Shown here: positions 16,543 to 25,803 of the stretch, in pieces
How positions within the stretch are numbered: the stretch's first letter is position 1
Layout: each line of letters begins with the position of its first letter
Assembly (NCBI RefSeq): GCF_003002955.1
Contig: NZ_PVTJ01000003.1
Span: forward strand, 1 to 64,000
Source of the DNA: Glycomyces artemisiae
GTDB taxonomy: Bacteria > Actinomycetota > Actinomycetes > Mycobacteriales > Micromonosporaceae
Length of the DNA: 64,000 nucleotides
Direction: 5' to 3'
Translations under genes and position numbers: made by a program
The notes under the pieces: model-generated
What the model saw: only the letters and a program-made list of their open reading frames with translations
Told to the model about the DNA's origin: nothing
Database searches by the model: none

Positions 16543-16696
16543 TGCCGGTTTCGTCCTTCAGACGGCCGCCACCGCGCACGCGCGGGCGGCGGCAAAGGGT
16601 CGTGGGAACCGACCCTACTGACCCTGGTGAGCGGTCAACGCCCAGGTCGGCGAGTTGCACCGATATGGACGGACCGGTCACCGTCCGCGACGGACG

Positions 16697-17281
16697 TCAG
16701 TGCGCGACGGCGGCCGCGACGAGCGCTTCGAGGCGGCGCGCGACCCGGTCGAGCGGCTCGGCGGTCTGCTTGGCGCGGCACATCGCCACGGTCCCCTCGA
16801 CGGCGGCGACGGCGAGCGTGGCGAGGTCGCGGGCCTCCTCGGGGTCGGCGCCGTGCGCTTCGAGGGACTCGGCGAACAGCCGCTCCCAGCGGTCGAAGGC
16901 CGCGGCGGCGGCGCGCAGCGCGGGCGGGAACTCGTCCTCCGGGGGCTCCTCGACGGCGACGGCGAGCACCGGGCAGCCGGTGCGGAACCCGCTGCCGACC
17001 ACGATGTCCCGCCAGCGCTTGAGGTAGGCGGCGAGGCCCGCGGCGGGCCCGGCGTCCATGGCCGCGCGCATGTGCCGCTCGACGGAGGCCGCGGCGTACT
17101 GGACGGCCTCGGTCGCCAACTGGGCCTTGCCTTCAGGGAAGTAGTGGTACGTGGAGCCGAGGGGCGCGTTGGCGTGCCGGGCGGTCTCGCGGATGCTGGC
17201 GGCGCTGAGGCCGCGGCGGGCGATGAGGTCGGCGGCCCCGGCGACGATGCGCTCGCGGGAGGGCGGGTCGGCGCGCGTCAC
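16697..17281 (-). CDS. TetR-family regulator
   Basis: A 194-residue repressor with an N-terminal TetR HTH (RIVAGAADLIARRGLSAASIRETARHANAPLGSTYHYF) and a helical ligand domain of the LmrA/YxaF-like type. GTG 17281 is supported by GGAG seven bases upstream. It is divergent from the PaaI-like thioesterase gene and shares with it a short promoter that holds a palindrome (17325-17340), so it probably represses that gene and itself. The 154-base gap downstream (16543-16696) has a GC-rich dyad near 16569-16590 that may terminate it. Confidence 0.88.
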   Translation of the reverse strand: MTRADPPSRERIVAGAADLIARRGLSAASIRETARHANAPLGSTYHYFPEGKAQLATEAVQYAAASVERHMRAAMDAGPAAGLAAYLKRWRDIVVGSGFRTGCPVLAVAVEEPPEDEFPPALRAAAAAFDRWERLFAESLEAHGADPEEARDLATLAVAAVEGTVAMCRAKQTAEPLDRVARRLEALVAAAVAH

Positions 17282-17324
17282 GGTCGGACTCCGTTCACGG
17301 TCTCGTGGTAGCCTGGCCTCCGAT

Positions 17325-17340
17325 TATAACGGTCGTCATA
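17325..17340. promoter_or_regulatory. TetR operator candidate
   Basis: TATAACG-GT-CGTCATA has 6 of 7 arm positions complementary and sits between the divergent TetR and thioesterase genes, 17 bases before ATG 17357 and next to its AGGAGGAG ribosome binding site. It overlaps the likely -10 region. Confidence 0.5.
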
Positions 17341-17356
17341 TACAGGAGGAGCGCGG

Positions 17357-18013
17357 ATGTCCAGCGAGGACCTCGAACTGCGCCGCAGGGCGGTCGCCGA
17401 GCTCGGGCGCGAGATGCGCGCGCTCGTGGAGACCATGGCGCGCACCGAGACCCCCACTGCGGTCCTGGAGGAGCTGGCCGGGGAGGTCAAGCGGCTCGAG
17501 GCGCGGTTCACGGGGCGGCGCAGGGAGCGCGCCGAGGTCCCGGACGTCGACGTGTTCCCGTTCGGGCTGCGCATGTTCAGCCCCGCGACCGGCCACGGCA
17601 GCCCGATCGCGCCGCCGATGGACATCGAGGAGACCGACTGCGACGGCATGGTCGGGCGGTGCGTCCTGGGTGTCGTCCACGAGGGCCCGCCCGGGTACGC
17701 GCACGGCGGCCTGAGCGCGATGCTCCTGGACGAGCTGATGGGCTGGGCGTGCGCGGCGAAGGGCCTGCCCGCCATGACGATCGGCCTCGACGTGCGGTAC
17801 CAGCGCCCGGTGCCGGTGGAGATGCCGCTGCTGCTCAAGGCCCGGGTCACCGGGATCGAGGGCCGCAAGATCACCGTGGCCGGGAGCGTGTGCCCCGAGG
17901 ACGACCCCGAGACGATCCTCGTGGCGGCCGAGGGCCGCTTCGTGGCCCCTGACCTCGACCGGGCGCGGTCGCTGTTCCCGAAGGCGGGCACCTACGCCAA
18001 GTTCACGGACTAG
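17357..18013 (+). CDS. PaaI-like hotdog thioesterase
   Basis: A 218-residue protein. The first 65 residues form a charged helical extension. The rest is a single hotdog fold with GPPGYAHGGLSAMLLDELMGW (about 113-133), where the HGG loop and the Asp/Glu of the central helix give the PaaI/YbgC-type active site. It hydrolyses acyl-CoA or aryl-acyl-CoA thioesters in the cytoplasm. AGGAGGAG precedes ATG 17357. It is divergent from the TetR gene and probably controlled by it. Confidence 0.82.
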   Translation: MSSEDLELRRRAVAELGREMRALVETMARTETPTAVLEELAGEVKRLEARFTGRRRERAEVPDVDVFPFGLRMFSPATGHGSPIAPPMDIEETDCDGMVGRCVLGVVHEGPPGYAHGGLSAMLLDELMGWACAAKGLPAMTIGLDVRYQRPVPVEMPLLLKARVTGIEGRKITVAGSVCPEDDPETILVAAEGRFVAPDLDRARSLFPKAGTYAKFTD

Positions 18014-18059
18014 ACGGACGCTCGCCGGACACCGTCGCCGTACGTGCTGCGGACCCGCT

Positions 18060-18926
18060 TCAGCCGTTGAGGCCCTTGGCGAGGAAGCTGATCGACTCGT
18101 CGATCTCGGGCAGGTGCGGCGGGTGGTTCAGGTGCCCGTGCGTCATCCCCGGTGCGACCCACAGCTCGACCGGGACGCCCAGCTCGGCGAGCTGGCGCTC
18201 CAGCAGCTCCCCGGAGGCGCGCAGGTCGTCGTACTCGGAGACGAGGATGCGGGTCGCGGGCAGCCCGTCGAGCCGGGCCGCGCCCGGGAGGGCGTCGGCG
18301 GGCACGTCGCTGATGCGGCCCACGTAGTTGCGGACCATGCCTTCGACGCTCGCCGTGTCGAACCGGGCCGGGATCGTCGCCATCTCCGGGTACAGGCTCC
18401 AGTCGAGCGACGGGTTCGGGTAGTGCGCGAACGGGTAGGCGAGCAGCAGCGCGTCCGCCGGCCGCGGCCCGATGTCCCTGGCGCGCAAGGCGGCCGAGAT
18501 CGCCAGCGCGCCGCCCGCGCTGGCCCCGCCGATGCCGATCGGCGCGTCCGCGAACTCGGCCTGCCCGGCGAGCCAGGTCCAGGCGGCGTGGACGTCGTCG
18601 ATCGGCACGGGGTAGCGGGTCTGCTCGCCGTCGGCGAGCCGGTAGTCCACGGAGACGACGAACGCCTGGGCGCGGCGGGCGAGTTCGACGGCGACGACGT
18701 GCCCTTCGGGCATGTCGAGGTCCCCGTGCGAGAACCCGCCGCCGTGGGCCCACAGGATTGCGCCGCTCAGGGCGCCTTCGGGCCGGTAGGTGCGGATCGG
18801 CACGGGCCCGTGCGGGCCTTCGACCGCCGTGTCCTCGGTGGCGACTCCGCTGGTGTCCCATGCTGCTTCGGCGAAGGGCTCGCCCTCGCCGCTGAAGATG
18901 GCGGTGAAGTAGGGGTGGACCGGCAT
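18060..18926 (-). CDS. Alpha/beta hydrolase (HSL family esterase)
   Basis: A 288-residue cytoplasmic esterase of the hormone-sensitive-lipase group. The oxyanion motif HGGGFSHGD is near residue 78 and the nucleophile elbow GGASAGG near 147. A D near the C-terminus (YDDLRASGE) and the His in GMTHGHLNH complete the triad. ATG 18926 is chosen because GAGGAGG lies directly upstream; the longer frame adds 20 unsupported residues. It stands alone between a convergent thioesterase and a minus-strand SDR. Confidence 0.85.
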   Translation of the reverse strand: MPVHPYFTAIFSGEGEPFAEAAWDTSGVATEDTAVEGPHGPVPIRTYRPEGALSGAILWAHGGGFSHGDLDMPEGHVVAVELARRAQAFVVSVDYRLADGEQTRYPVPIDDVHAAWTWLAGQAEFADAPIGIGGASAGGALAISAALRARDIGPRPADALLLAYPFAHYPNPSLDWSLYPEMATIPARFDTASVEGMVRNYVGRISDVPADALPGAARLDGLPATRILVSEYDDLRASGELLERQLAELGVPVELWVAPGMTHGHLNHPPHLPEIDESISFLAKGLNG

Positions 18927-19002
18927 GGAGGCCTCCTCGGTTCGCGGGTGACCGTAGTCTGCCGCATCGGGGGCAATCGCTTCCATGCCGGTCCGGGTCG
19001 TC

Positions 19003-19755
19003 TCACCAGTCGACGTGGCCGAGGCGGTCGGAGAACGTGCCGGTGGGGCCGTCGGCGCCGATCGTGGCGAGGCGGATGAAGGGGTCGGTGCCTTCAGTGA
19101 CGGTGAGTTCGCCGCGGTGGCCGTTCATGTCGGTGGCGGCGAACCTGCCGGTGGCGACCTCGCCGGGGGTGACCACGTTGAACTTGATGTCCGGGAACGC
19201 CTGGGCGTAGCGGACGGTGAGCATGTTCACGGCGGCTTTCGAAGTGCTGTAGCCGAGTTCGTGGAGTTTCGAGGCGGCCTGGTTCGGGTCGGTGACGACG
19301 GAGAAGGCGCCGACGCCGCTGGAGACGTTGACCACGCGCGGGTGCTCGGCCGCCTGGAGGAGCGGCAGGAACGCGTGGGTGACGCGGACCGTGCCGTAGA
19401 CGTTGACCTCGAAGGCGGGCGTGATGTCGGCGACGGTGGCTTCGCTCGGGTGGACGATCGCGCCGGGCGCTCCGGCGTTGTTGACGAGGACGTCGAGGTG
19501 GTCGGTGTGCTCGCGGACGAGCCGTTCGGCGGCGGCGACCGATGCGTCGTCGGTGACGTCGAGCTGCACGAAGACCACGTCGATGCCGTCGGCGGCGAGC
19601 TTCTCGGCGGCGGCGCGGCCGCGGGACTCGTCGCGGGCGCCGAGGAAGACCTTCCAGCCTTCGGCGCCGAGGCGGCGGGCGGTCTCCAGGCCGAGGCCCT
19701 TGTTGGCGCCGGTGACCAGAGCGGTTTGGGTGATCGGAGTTTCCATGGCTACCAT
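19003..19755 (-). CDS. SDR-family oxidoreductase
   Basis: A 250-residue short-chain dehydrogenase. The NAD(P) motif TGANKGLG is at about residues 13-20, NNAG near 90, and the catalytic Ser and Tyr-x-x-x-Lys in VVNVSSGVG and YSTSKAA. The TGANKGLG form suits the carbonyl-reductase-like group and NADPH. ATG 19755 has AGGA five bases upstream; ATG 19746 is an alternative. It is divergent from an ECF41-like sigma factor gene with 60 bases between, a pairing that suggests control by that sigma factor. Confidence 0.88.
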   Translation of the reverse strand: MVAMETPITQTALVTGANKGLGLETARRLGAEGWKVFLGARDESRGRAAAEKLAADGIDVVFVQLDVTDDASVAAAERLVREHTDHLDVLVNNAGAPGAIVHPSEATVADITPAFEVNVYGTVRVTHAFLPLLQAAEHPRVVNVSSGVGAFSVVTDPNQAASKLHELGYSTSKAAVNMLTVRYAQAFPDIKFNVVTPGEVATGRFAATDMNGHRGELTVTEGTDPFIRLATIGADGPTGTFSDRLGHVDW

Positions 19756-19815
19756 CTGCTTCCTGTCGGGGTTGCTTCTACTGCTCTGACGGACGGCGGC
19801 GAAGGAACCAGACGG

Positions 19816-20676
19816 ATGCGCGAAGAAAAAATCTCGGAATTCGAGTTCGAGGCCCACCGGCCCCATCTGCGGGCGGTGGCGTACCGGATGCTCGGCTCGC
19901 TCAGCGAGGCCGAGGACGCGGTGCAGGACGCCTGGTTGAAGGCGTCGCGCGCGGACGTCTCGGAGGTGGAGAACCTCGCGGGCTGGCTGACGACGGTGAC
20001 GGGCCGGGTGTGCCTGGACCTGCTGCGCTCGCGCCAGTCGCGGCGCGAGGACCCCTTCGACGGCCAAGAGCCGCAGGTACGGCTGGCGCGGCGGGTCGAC
20101 CCCGAGGAGGAGGCGGTGCTCGCCGACTCGGTGGGGTTGGCGATGCTCGTGGTCCTCGACGCGCTGTCGCCGGTCGAGCGGCTCGCATTCGTGCTCCACG
20201 ACCTGTTCGCGGTGCCGTTCGCGGAGATCGCGCCGATCGTGGAGCGCAGCCCGGAGACGACGCAGCGCATCGCGAGCCGGGCCCGCCTGCGCGTCCGCGG
20301 CACGTCGAAAGTGGACGGCGACCTGGCGCGGCGGCACCGGGCGGTGGAGGCGTTCCTCCAGGCCGCCAGGGACGGCGAGTTCGCCACCCTCCTGACGCTC
20401 CTCGACCCGAGCGTCACGATGCGCCTCGACGAGCGGGCGCTCCGGCTCAGCGGCGGCACCCATCTGGTCGGCGCGCAGGCGGTCGCGGAGGCGTTCTCGG
20501 GCCAGGCGCGGCTCGCGCGGGCGGTCCTGCTGGACGGCGAGGTCGCGGTGGCCGTGGTCCCGCGCGGCAACCTCCTCATGGTCTTCACGCTCCGCTTCGA
20601 GGGCGACCGCATCGCGGAGATCCGCGCGATCGGCGACGAGGCGGCGCTCACTGCGCTCGAACTCCACGTCCCCTAG
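19816..20676 (+). CDS. ECF sigma factor, SigJ/ECF41-like with C-terminal SnoaL-type domain
   Basis: A 286-residue sigma factor. Region 2 (HLRAVAYRMLGSLSEAEDAVQDAWLKASR, about 13-41) and region 4 (LSPVERLAFVLHDLFAVPFAEIAPIV, about 118-143) bind the promoter. Residues from about 180 form a SnoaL/NTF2-like extension that in the ECF41 group modulates activity instead of an anti-sigma factor. GAAGGAACC precedes ATG 19816. The divergent SDR is a typical ECF41 target. No clear ECF41 promoter consensus was found in the short intergenic region. Confidence 0.85.
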   Translation: MREEKISEFEFEAHRPHLRAVAYRMLGSLSEAEDAVQDAWLKASRADVSEVENLAGWLTTVTGRVCLDLLRSRQSRREDPFDGQEPQVRLARRVDPEEEAVLADSVGLAMLVVLDALSPVERLAFVLHDLFAVPFAEIAPIVERSPETTQRIASRARLRVRGTSKVDGDLARRHRAVEAFLQAARDGEFATLLTLLDPSVTMRLDERALRLSGGTHLVGAQAVAEAFSGQARLARAVLLDGEVAVAVVPRGNLLMVFTLRFEGDRIAEIRAIGDEAALTALELHVP

Positions 20677-20685
20677 ATTCACTGC

Positions 20686-21498
20686 ATGACCGAACAGCAC
20701 GACGGCTACTTCGTCCGGCTCGACCAGAGCGGCGACTCCGCCCGGTTTCAGCCCACGCCCCACACGGGCGGCGCCTGGAACGTCCGCGAGCAGCACATCA
20801 GCCCCATGAACGGGCTCATCGTCCACGAGGTCGAGCGGTTCTGCGCCCGGCGCGGGCCCGACGGGATGGCGGTGAGCCGCATCAGCGTCGACATCCTCGG
20901 GGTGCTGCCGCTGGACCCGTTCGAGGTCGAGGTGGCGGTGGTCCGGCCGGGCCGCACCATCGAGCTCCTGGAGGCCACGGTGGTCTCGGGCGGGCGCGCG
21001 GCCGTGCGGGCGCGGGTGTGGCGGGCGGTCGTGCTCGACACGGAGAAGATCGCGGGCGGCGAGGACGCGCCGCTGCCGGGTCCGGAGACCGCGGCGCCCG
21101 TCGACCTCGAACAGGTCTGGCCGGGCGGGTACATCCGGTCGATCGAGGCCCGCCCGGTCGGCACGCCCGAGCCGGGGCGGGTCACGGCGTGGATCAGGGC
21201 GAAGGTCCCGGTCGCCGCCGGCGAGGACGCGAGCAGCCTCGCGAGGCTCTCCGGCCTGGTCGACACCGCGAACGGCGCTTCAGTGCGCGAGAGCCCGCAG
21301 GCGTGGCTGTTCCCGAACGTGGACCTCACGATCCACCTGTTCCGCCAGCCCGTCGGGCACTGGCTCGGCCTCGACACCACGGTCGTCTTCGGGCCCTCGG
21401 GCCTGGGCACCACGTCCAGCGCCCTCCACGACACGGCCGGGCATTTCGGGCACGCGCAGCAGACGCTCACCATCCGTCCCAGGCCCGCCTCAGCGTGA
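20686..21498 (+). CDS. Acyl-CoA thioesterase-like (double hotdog) protein
   Basis: A 270-residue protein with two hotdog-like halves in the style of TesB/4HBT_3 proteins. The N-terminal half has FVRLDQSGDSARFQPTPHTGGAWN and RISVDILGVLPLDPFEVEV; the second half begins around residue 145. It probably acts on acyl-CoA thioesters. Its start, ATG 20686, is nine bases after the sigma factor stop with no visible Shine-Dalgarno sequence, which suggests reinitiation after the sigma factor gene. Confidence 0.7.
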   Translation: MTEQHDGYFVRLDQSGDSARFQPTPHTGGAWNVREQHISPMNGLIVHEVERFCARRGPDGMAVSRISVDILGVLPLDPFEVEVAVVRPGRTIELLEATVVSGGRAAVRARVWRAVVLDTEKIAGGEDAPLPGPETAAPVDLEQVWPGGYIRSIEARPVGTPEPGRVTAWIRAKVPVAAGEDASSLARLSGLVDTANGASVRESPQAWLFPNVDLTIHLFRQPVGHWLGLDTTVVFGPSGLGTTSSALHDTAGHFGHAQQTLTIRPRPASA

Positions 21499-21645
21499 GC
21501 GCGTAGGCCCGGGTACGACCCAGGTACGACCCGGGCCCGCGAAAGACCCGCGTTCAGGCCCACGCGGTGAGAGGTTCCCGTCCGTAGCGTCGTTCCCATG
21601 AGGCCGCGAGCAGAACGCGGCGCTACAGGGAACGAGGGAACCGCG

Positions 21646-22572
21646 ATGATCGAGGCACGCGAACTGACCAAACGCTACGGGGACAAGACCGTGGTCGACC
21701 GCCTGAGCTTCACCGTGAAGCCCGGCGAGGTCACCGGGTTCCTGGGCCCCAACGGGGCCGGGAAGTCCACGACCATGCGGATGGTCCTGGGCCTGGACGC
21801 CCCCACCGCCGGGACGGTCACCGTCAACGGCCGCGCCTACGCCGGGCACGGCGCCCCGCTCCACGAGATCGGCGCGCTCCTGGAGGCCAAGTCCGTCCAC
21901 CCCGGCCGCTCCGCGGTCGGGCACCTGACGGCGCTCGCGCAGACCCACGGCATCGCCCGCAAGCGCGTCGACGAGGTCATCGAGCTCGCCGGGCTCGGCA
22001 GCGTCGCCCACAAGCGGGTCGGCGCGTTCTCGCTCGGCATGGGCCAGCGCCTCGGCATCGCCGCTGCGCTGCTCGGCGACCCGGAGGTCGTCATGCTCGA
22101 CGAGCCGGTGAACGGCCTCGACCCCGAAGGGGTGCTGTGGATCAGGAACCTCCTTGCCGACCTGGCCGCGGAGGGCCGGGCGGTGCTCCTGTCATCGCAC
22201 CTGATGAGCGAGACCGCGCAGATCGCCGACCACCTCGTCATCATCGGCCGCGGACGGCTGCTCGCCGACACGACGGTCGCGGACTTCGTGCGCGAGTCCG
22301 GTGCGGGCGCGGTGAAGGTGGCCTCGGACGAGGCCGCGAAGCTGCAGGCGCTCCTGGCCGGGCCCGACGTCGCGGTGACCGCCTCGAACGAGACGGAGCT
22401 GCTGGTGTCGGGGCTCGACGCCCGCGCGATCGGGCAGGTGGCGCTGCGCCACGGCGTGCCGCTGCACGAGCTGACGCCGCTCGGGGCCTCCCTGGAGGAG
22501 GCGTTCATGGACTTGACCACTGACGAGCTGGAGTACCGCAGTGCCCCGGCGGACGGAAGGAGCGCGCGATGA
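21646..22572 (+). CDS. ABC transporter ATP-binding protein (ABC-2 exporter type)
   Basis: A 308-residue ATPase. Walker A GPNGAGKST (about 34-42), Q-loop region, signature SLGMGQRLG, Walker B VVMLDEPVNGLDP and an H-switch (SSHLMSE) are complete. The C-terminal 80 residues resemble the drug/bacitracin-exporter extension. ATG 21646 with GAGGG upstream is preferred over a start 48 bases earlier. The stop overlaps the permease start (ATGA), forming a two-gene exporter operon. The substrate may be a peptide or drug, by family. Confidence 0.88.
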   Translation: MIEARELTKRYGDKTVVDRLSFTVKPGEVTGFLGPNGAGKSTTMRMVLGLDAPTAGTVTVNGRAYAGHGAPLHEIGALLEAKSVHPGRSAVGHLTALAQTHGIARKRVDEVIELAGLGSVAHKRVGAFSLGMGQRLGIAAALLGDPEVVMLDEPVNGLDPEGVLWIRNLLADLAAEGRAVLLSSHLMSETAQIADHLVIIGRGRLLADTTVADFVRESGAGAVKVASDEAAKLQALLAGPDVAVTASNETELLVSGLDARAIGQVALRHGVPLHELTPLGASLEEAFMDLTTDELEYRSAPADGRSAR

Positions 22573-23411
22573 CCATCGCACTCGAACGCCCCGCGGAGGG
22601 CGGCAACAAGACGCGGACCCCGGTGAAGCCGGTGCGGTTCCGGCGGGTCCTGCTCTCGGAGACCACGAAGTTCCGCACGATCAGGTCCACGTGGATCTGC
22701 CTCGCGCTCGGCCTGGTCCTGCTCGGACTGTTCGGCTCGATCGGCGCGTTCACGTACGACGGCGCCGGGGTCACCGACGGCCCGCCCGGCATCTCCGGGC
22801 GCCCGCTCGACGCGGTGAGCCTGGCCCTCATGGGCCTGTCGTTCGCGTCGCTGGTCGTGGGCGTGTTCGGGGTCCTGTCGACCGCGGGCGAGTACTCGAC
22901 CGGGACGATCCGCTCAACGCTCGCGGCAGTGCCGAAGCGCCTCCCGGTCCTGTGGGCCAAGGCGATCCTGGCGGGCGGCGCGGTGTTCGCGATCAGCGCG
23001 GTCGGCGTGTTCGCGGCGTTCCTGATCGGCTCGGTCGGGCTCGACGGCGAGGCGATCTCCCTGTCGTTCACCGACGACGGCGTGCTCCGGGCGCTGTTCG
23101 GCGCGGCCCTGTACCTGGGGCTCGTGGCGGTGTTCGGGGTGGCGCTCGGCGCGCTGCTGCGGTCCCCGGCGGGCGGGATCGCCGCGCTGGTGAGCATCCT
23201 GCTCATCCTGCCGGGCCTGGCGATGCTGCTCCCCGACTCCTGGTACGACGCGCTCAACCCGTACTTCCCGTCGAACGCGGGCGGCGCGGTCTACGCGCTC
23301 ACCGAGACGTCGGACCGGCTCTCACCGGGCGCGGGGATCGCGGTGTTCGCCGGATGGGTGGCGGTGACGCTCGCCGCGGCGGCGTTCCGCCTGAAGAAGA
23401 CCGACGTGTGA
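22569..23411 (+). CDS. ABC-2 type transporter permease
   Basis: A 280-residue membrane protein with about six transmembrane helices, typical of ABC-2 permeases paired with BcrA-like ATPases. A cytoplasmic N-terminus of 40 residues precedes the first helix (STWICLALGLVLLGLFGSIGAF). It overlaps the ATPase gene by four bases and ends 12 bases before a perfect 14-bp terminator hairpin, so the operon has only these two genes. Confidence 0.85.
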   Translation: MTIALERPAEGGNKTRTPVKPVRFRRVLLSETTKFRTIRSTWICLALGLVLLGLFGSIGAFTYDGAGVTDGPPGISGRPLDAVSLALMGLSFASLVVGVFGVLSTAGEYSTGTIRSTLAAVPKRLPVLWAKAILAGGAVFAISAVGVFAAFLIGSVGLDGEAISLSFTDDGVLRALFGAALYLGLVAVFGVALGALLRSPAGGIAALVSILLILPGLAMLLPDSWYDALNPYFPSNAGGAVYALTETSDRLSPGAGIAVFAGWVAVTLAAAAFRLKKTDV

Positions 23412-23423
23412 TCGGGAGAGAGG

Positions 23424-23464
23424 GGCCGCCCCCGGGGAAACACTCCCCCGGGGGCGGCCTTTTC
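23424..23464 (+). terminator. Rho-independent terminator of ABC-2 operon
   Basis: A perfect 14-bp stem (23424-23437 with 23446-23459), an 8-base loop and a TTTT tract follow the permease stop. It separates the plus-strand exporter from the minus-strand glycosidase, whose stop is at 23471. Confidence 0.85.
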
Positions 23465-23470
23465 GGTATG

Positions 23471-25780
23471 TCACGCAGCGAGGTTCGCCGCGAGGTCGGT
23501 CCCGAGGAACAGGCGCGGGGCGCCGTCGAGCACGACGGTGGCGCGGCCGTTCGACACGGGCATGGCGGCGCGCTGGCCGATGCAGTCGACGCGGGTGAGG
23601 GACGACCCGGCGGCCTTGACGGACAGGCCGGTCTTGGTGGGCCAGTGGTCCTCCCACACCTCGGGGGCGGGGAAGTTGCGGTCGGCGGGGTCGTGGTCGG
23701 GGTTGAGGATGTAGCCGTCGGCGCGGTGCCACAGGACGGCGGCTTCGCCTGCGGGCGTGTCGAACAGGAGGCCCTTGGCGAGCGGGTCGGCGAACGCGAG
23801 CCAGCCGCGCGGGGTGGCCTGGTCGAGTTCCCTTGCGGCCGTGGCGTAGGCGAGCAGCGAGGGCTTGGGGCTGGTGTCGCGGTTGACGAGCCCGAAGTGG
23901 TACTCGACGTTCTCGGGGTCGGCGACCTGCGGGCGGCCGAGGACGGAGTCGTGGAACTGGTACCAGCAGACGTTGCGGATGCCTTCGGCCTTGGCGAGCG
24001 CGAGGGTGAGGAAGACGTTCTCGGCGGCGGCCCGGTAGGTGTCGTTCCACCAGCCGTTCGGGCGGGTGCAGGCGTACGCCTCGGTCAGCCAGATCTCCTT
24101 CTCGCCGTGGACGGCCATGATCGCCTGGAGCTTCCGGAGGCCGCCGAGGAAGTTCCAGTAGGTGCCGGTGGCGCCCGCGTCCCAGTCGTCGCCGTCGGGG
24201 ATGTAGTCGGGCGTGAAGTTGCCGCGCCCGGGGTGGTAGGCGAACCCGTCGATGAGGTCCCAGCCGCCGCCCGCGATGAAGTTCTCGACCCACGGCTCGT
24301 CCATGCCCGCGAGGCCGTTGTTGAGGAGCTTCACGTCGGCGCCGATGGAGGCCGCGTAGTCGCGCACGGGCCGCAGCGCCTTGTCGATGTAGGCCTGGGC
24401 GGCGTCGCCGGTGTTGAAGGGCCGGTTGAGCTCGTTGCCGACCTCGAAGTACTCGGCCCCGGCGGCGACGGCCTTGTCGGTGTTGGCCTGGGCCCAGGTG
24501 GCCGCGGCGGCGTCGTCGACGGTGAGGTCGGGCTGGAGCTCGATGTTGTGGGCCATGCCGCGGGCGTCGAACTCGGCGGGCGGCAGACCGGGCCCGCCGT
24601 CGTAGGCGATGCGCACGCGGTTGACGCCCGCGAGCTGCCACAGGTCCAGCAGCGCGTCCGCCGAAGGCACCTGGAGCCACGGGTAGTTCGCCATGCCGAA
24701 CATGCTCTCGGACCCGGACTGGTAGGTGTGGGCGCCGAGGACGCCGATGTTGGTGCGCGCGAACGCCTCCTGGCCGCCGTAGGAGGCGATCACCTCGGCG
24801 GTGGCGATGCCCGCGGCCGGGGTCGGGACGCTGATGACGTGGTCCCACGTGCCGCCCGCCGGGACGGACCCGGTGAGGTTCCCGCCGGTCAGCTGGGTGC
24901 CGTTGAAGTCCTTGACCCACCAGTCGAGGTCGACGGCACGGGTCGCGGCGGCGCCGTTGGCGACCTGGACGTGGATGCTCGCGGTCGCCCCCGCGGCGGC
25001 CCAGAGGTTGAACGGCTGCTCGGTCCAGATCTCGATGCCGAGGTCCTGGGCGGTGCCGATGGACGCGGTCGCGGAGGGCCGCTTGTCGCTGAAGAAGAAG
25101 TCCGCGGTCGAGACGATCGAGCCGTCGGACTGGACGACGCCAGGGGCATGGATCCAGGTGGCGTTGGTCCAGGCCTGCCGGGAGTCGGCGAGGAGGAACA
25201 TGCCGTGGAGGCTCCCCCAGGTGGAGGCGTGGGCGATGCCCGTCGTGTGCTCGTAGGGGATGCCGCCGCCGGCGTCGCGGACCCATTCGGTGACGGGCAC
25301 GTACGCGTCCGCCTCGGTGGGGGCCTGGATGGCGCGGCTGAAGAGGAACCCGTCGGGGATGAGGGTGGACGGGCCGGTGACGTGCCATTCGAGGTGCACG
25401 TGGTTGGTGGACACGGTGAAGTACCCGGCGACCGTGACGGCGCCCGCGGCGGCGGGCATCGTGTAGTCCATCCGGATCGCGGGGGTGCCGTCGGCGAGGG
25501 CGGTGAGGACCGGGGTGCCGCCGGTGGAGAGCTGGATGCCCGCGGCGGAGTCCTTGATCTGGAACTTCGAGCCCGCCGAGCGGGTGGTGCCGCTGCCGTC
25601 GCGGATGGCGACGCGGCCGCCGACGGACGCGAGGACGCTCACGCCGCTCGCACTCAGGGTCACGTCGCCCTCGGCGGCCCAGGCTTCGACGGGGCTCGCT
25701 TCGGCTGCGAGCAGGACTCCCGCGGCGAAGGTGGCGCCGAGGAGGCCGCGCCGGGTCAACGCTGATCGGTCAGACGTCAT
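23471..25780 (-). CDS. Secreted clan GH-A glycoside hydrolase (GH39-like)
   Basis: A 769-residue exported enzyme. The N-terminus has a Tat signal (TRRGLLGATFAAG). Residues about 40-345 are beta-rich accessory domains. A TIM-barrel region from about 350 contains EYFEVGNELNRP (acid/base Glu450) and EIWLTEAYA (nucleophile Glu567), the Asn-Glu and Glu pair of retaining clan GH-A enzymes. A C-terminal beta domain follows. The exact GH family is uncertain: GH39-like or an unclassified family. It is divergent from the LacI gene at 25937 and shares operators with it. It probably degrades plant polysaccharide outside the cell for the ABC importer at 28591. Confidence 0.75.
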   Translation of the reverse strand: MTSDRSALTRRGLLGATFAAGVLLAAEASPVEAWAAEGDVTLSASGVSVLASVGGRVAIRDGSGTTRSAGSKFQIKDSAAGIQLSTGGTPVLTALADGTPAIRMDYTMPAAAGAVTVAGYFTVSTNHVHLEWHVTGPSTLIPDGFLFSRAIQAPTEADAYVPVTEWVRDAGGGIPYEHTTGIAHASTWGSLHGMFLLADSRQAWTNATWIHAPGVVQSDGSIVSTADFFFSDKRPSATASIGTAQDLGIEIWTEQPFNLWAAAGATASIHVQVANGAAATRAVDLDWWVKDFNGTQLTGGNLTGSVPAGGTWDHVISVPTPAAGIATAEVIASYGGQEAFARTNIGVLGAHTYQSGSESMFGMANYPWLQVPSADALLDLWQLAGVNRVRIAYDGGPGLPPAEFDARGMAHNIELQPDLTVDDAAAATWAQANTDKAVAAGAEYFEVGNELNRPFNTGDAAQAYIDKALRPVRDYAASIGADVKLLNNGLAGMDEPWVENFIAGGGWDLIDGFAYHPGRGNFTPDYIPDGDDWDAGATGTYWNFLGGLRKLQAIMAVHGEKEIWLTEAYACTRPNGWWNDTYRAAAENVFLTLALAKAEGIRNVCWYQFHDSVLGRPQVADPENVEYHFGLVNRDTSPKPSLLAYATAARELDQATPRGWLAFADPLAKGLLFDTPAGEAAVLWHRADGYILNPDHDPADRNFPAPEVWEDHWPTKTGLSVKAAGSSLTRVDCIGQRAAMPVSNGRATVVLDGAPRLFLGTDLAANLAA

Positions 25781-25803
25781 CGTCTGTCTCCCATGCTGGT
25801 TCT

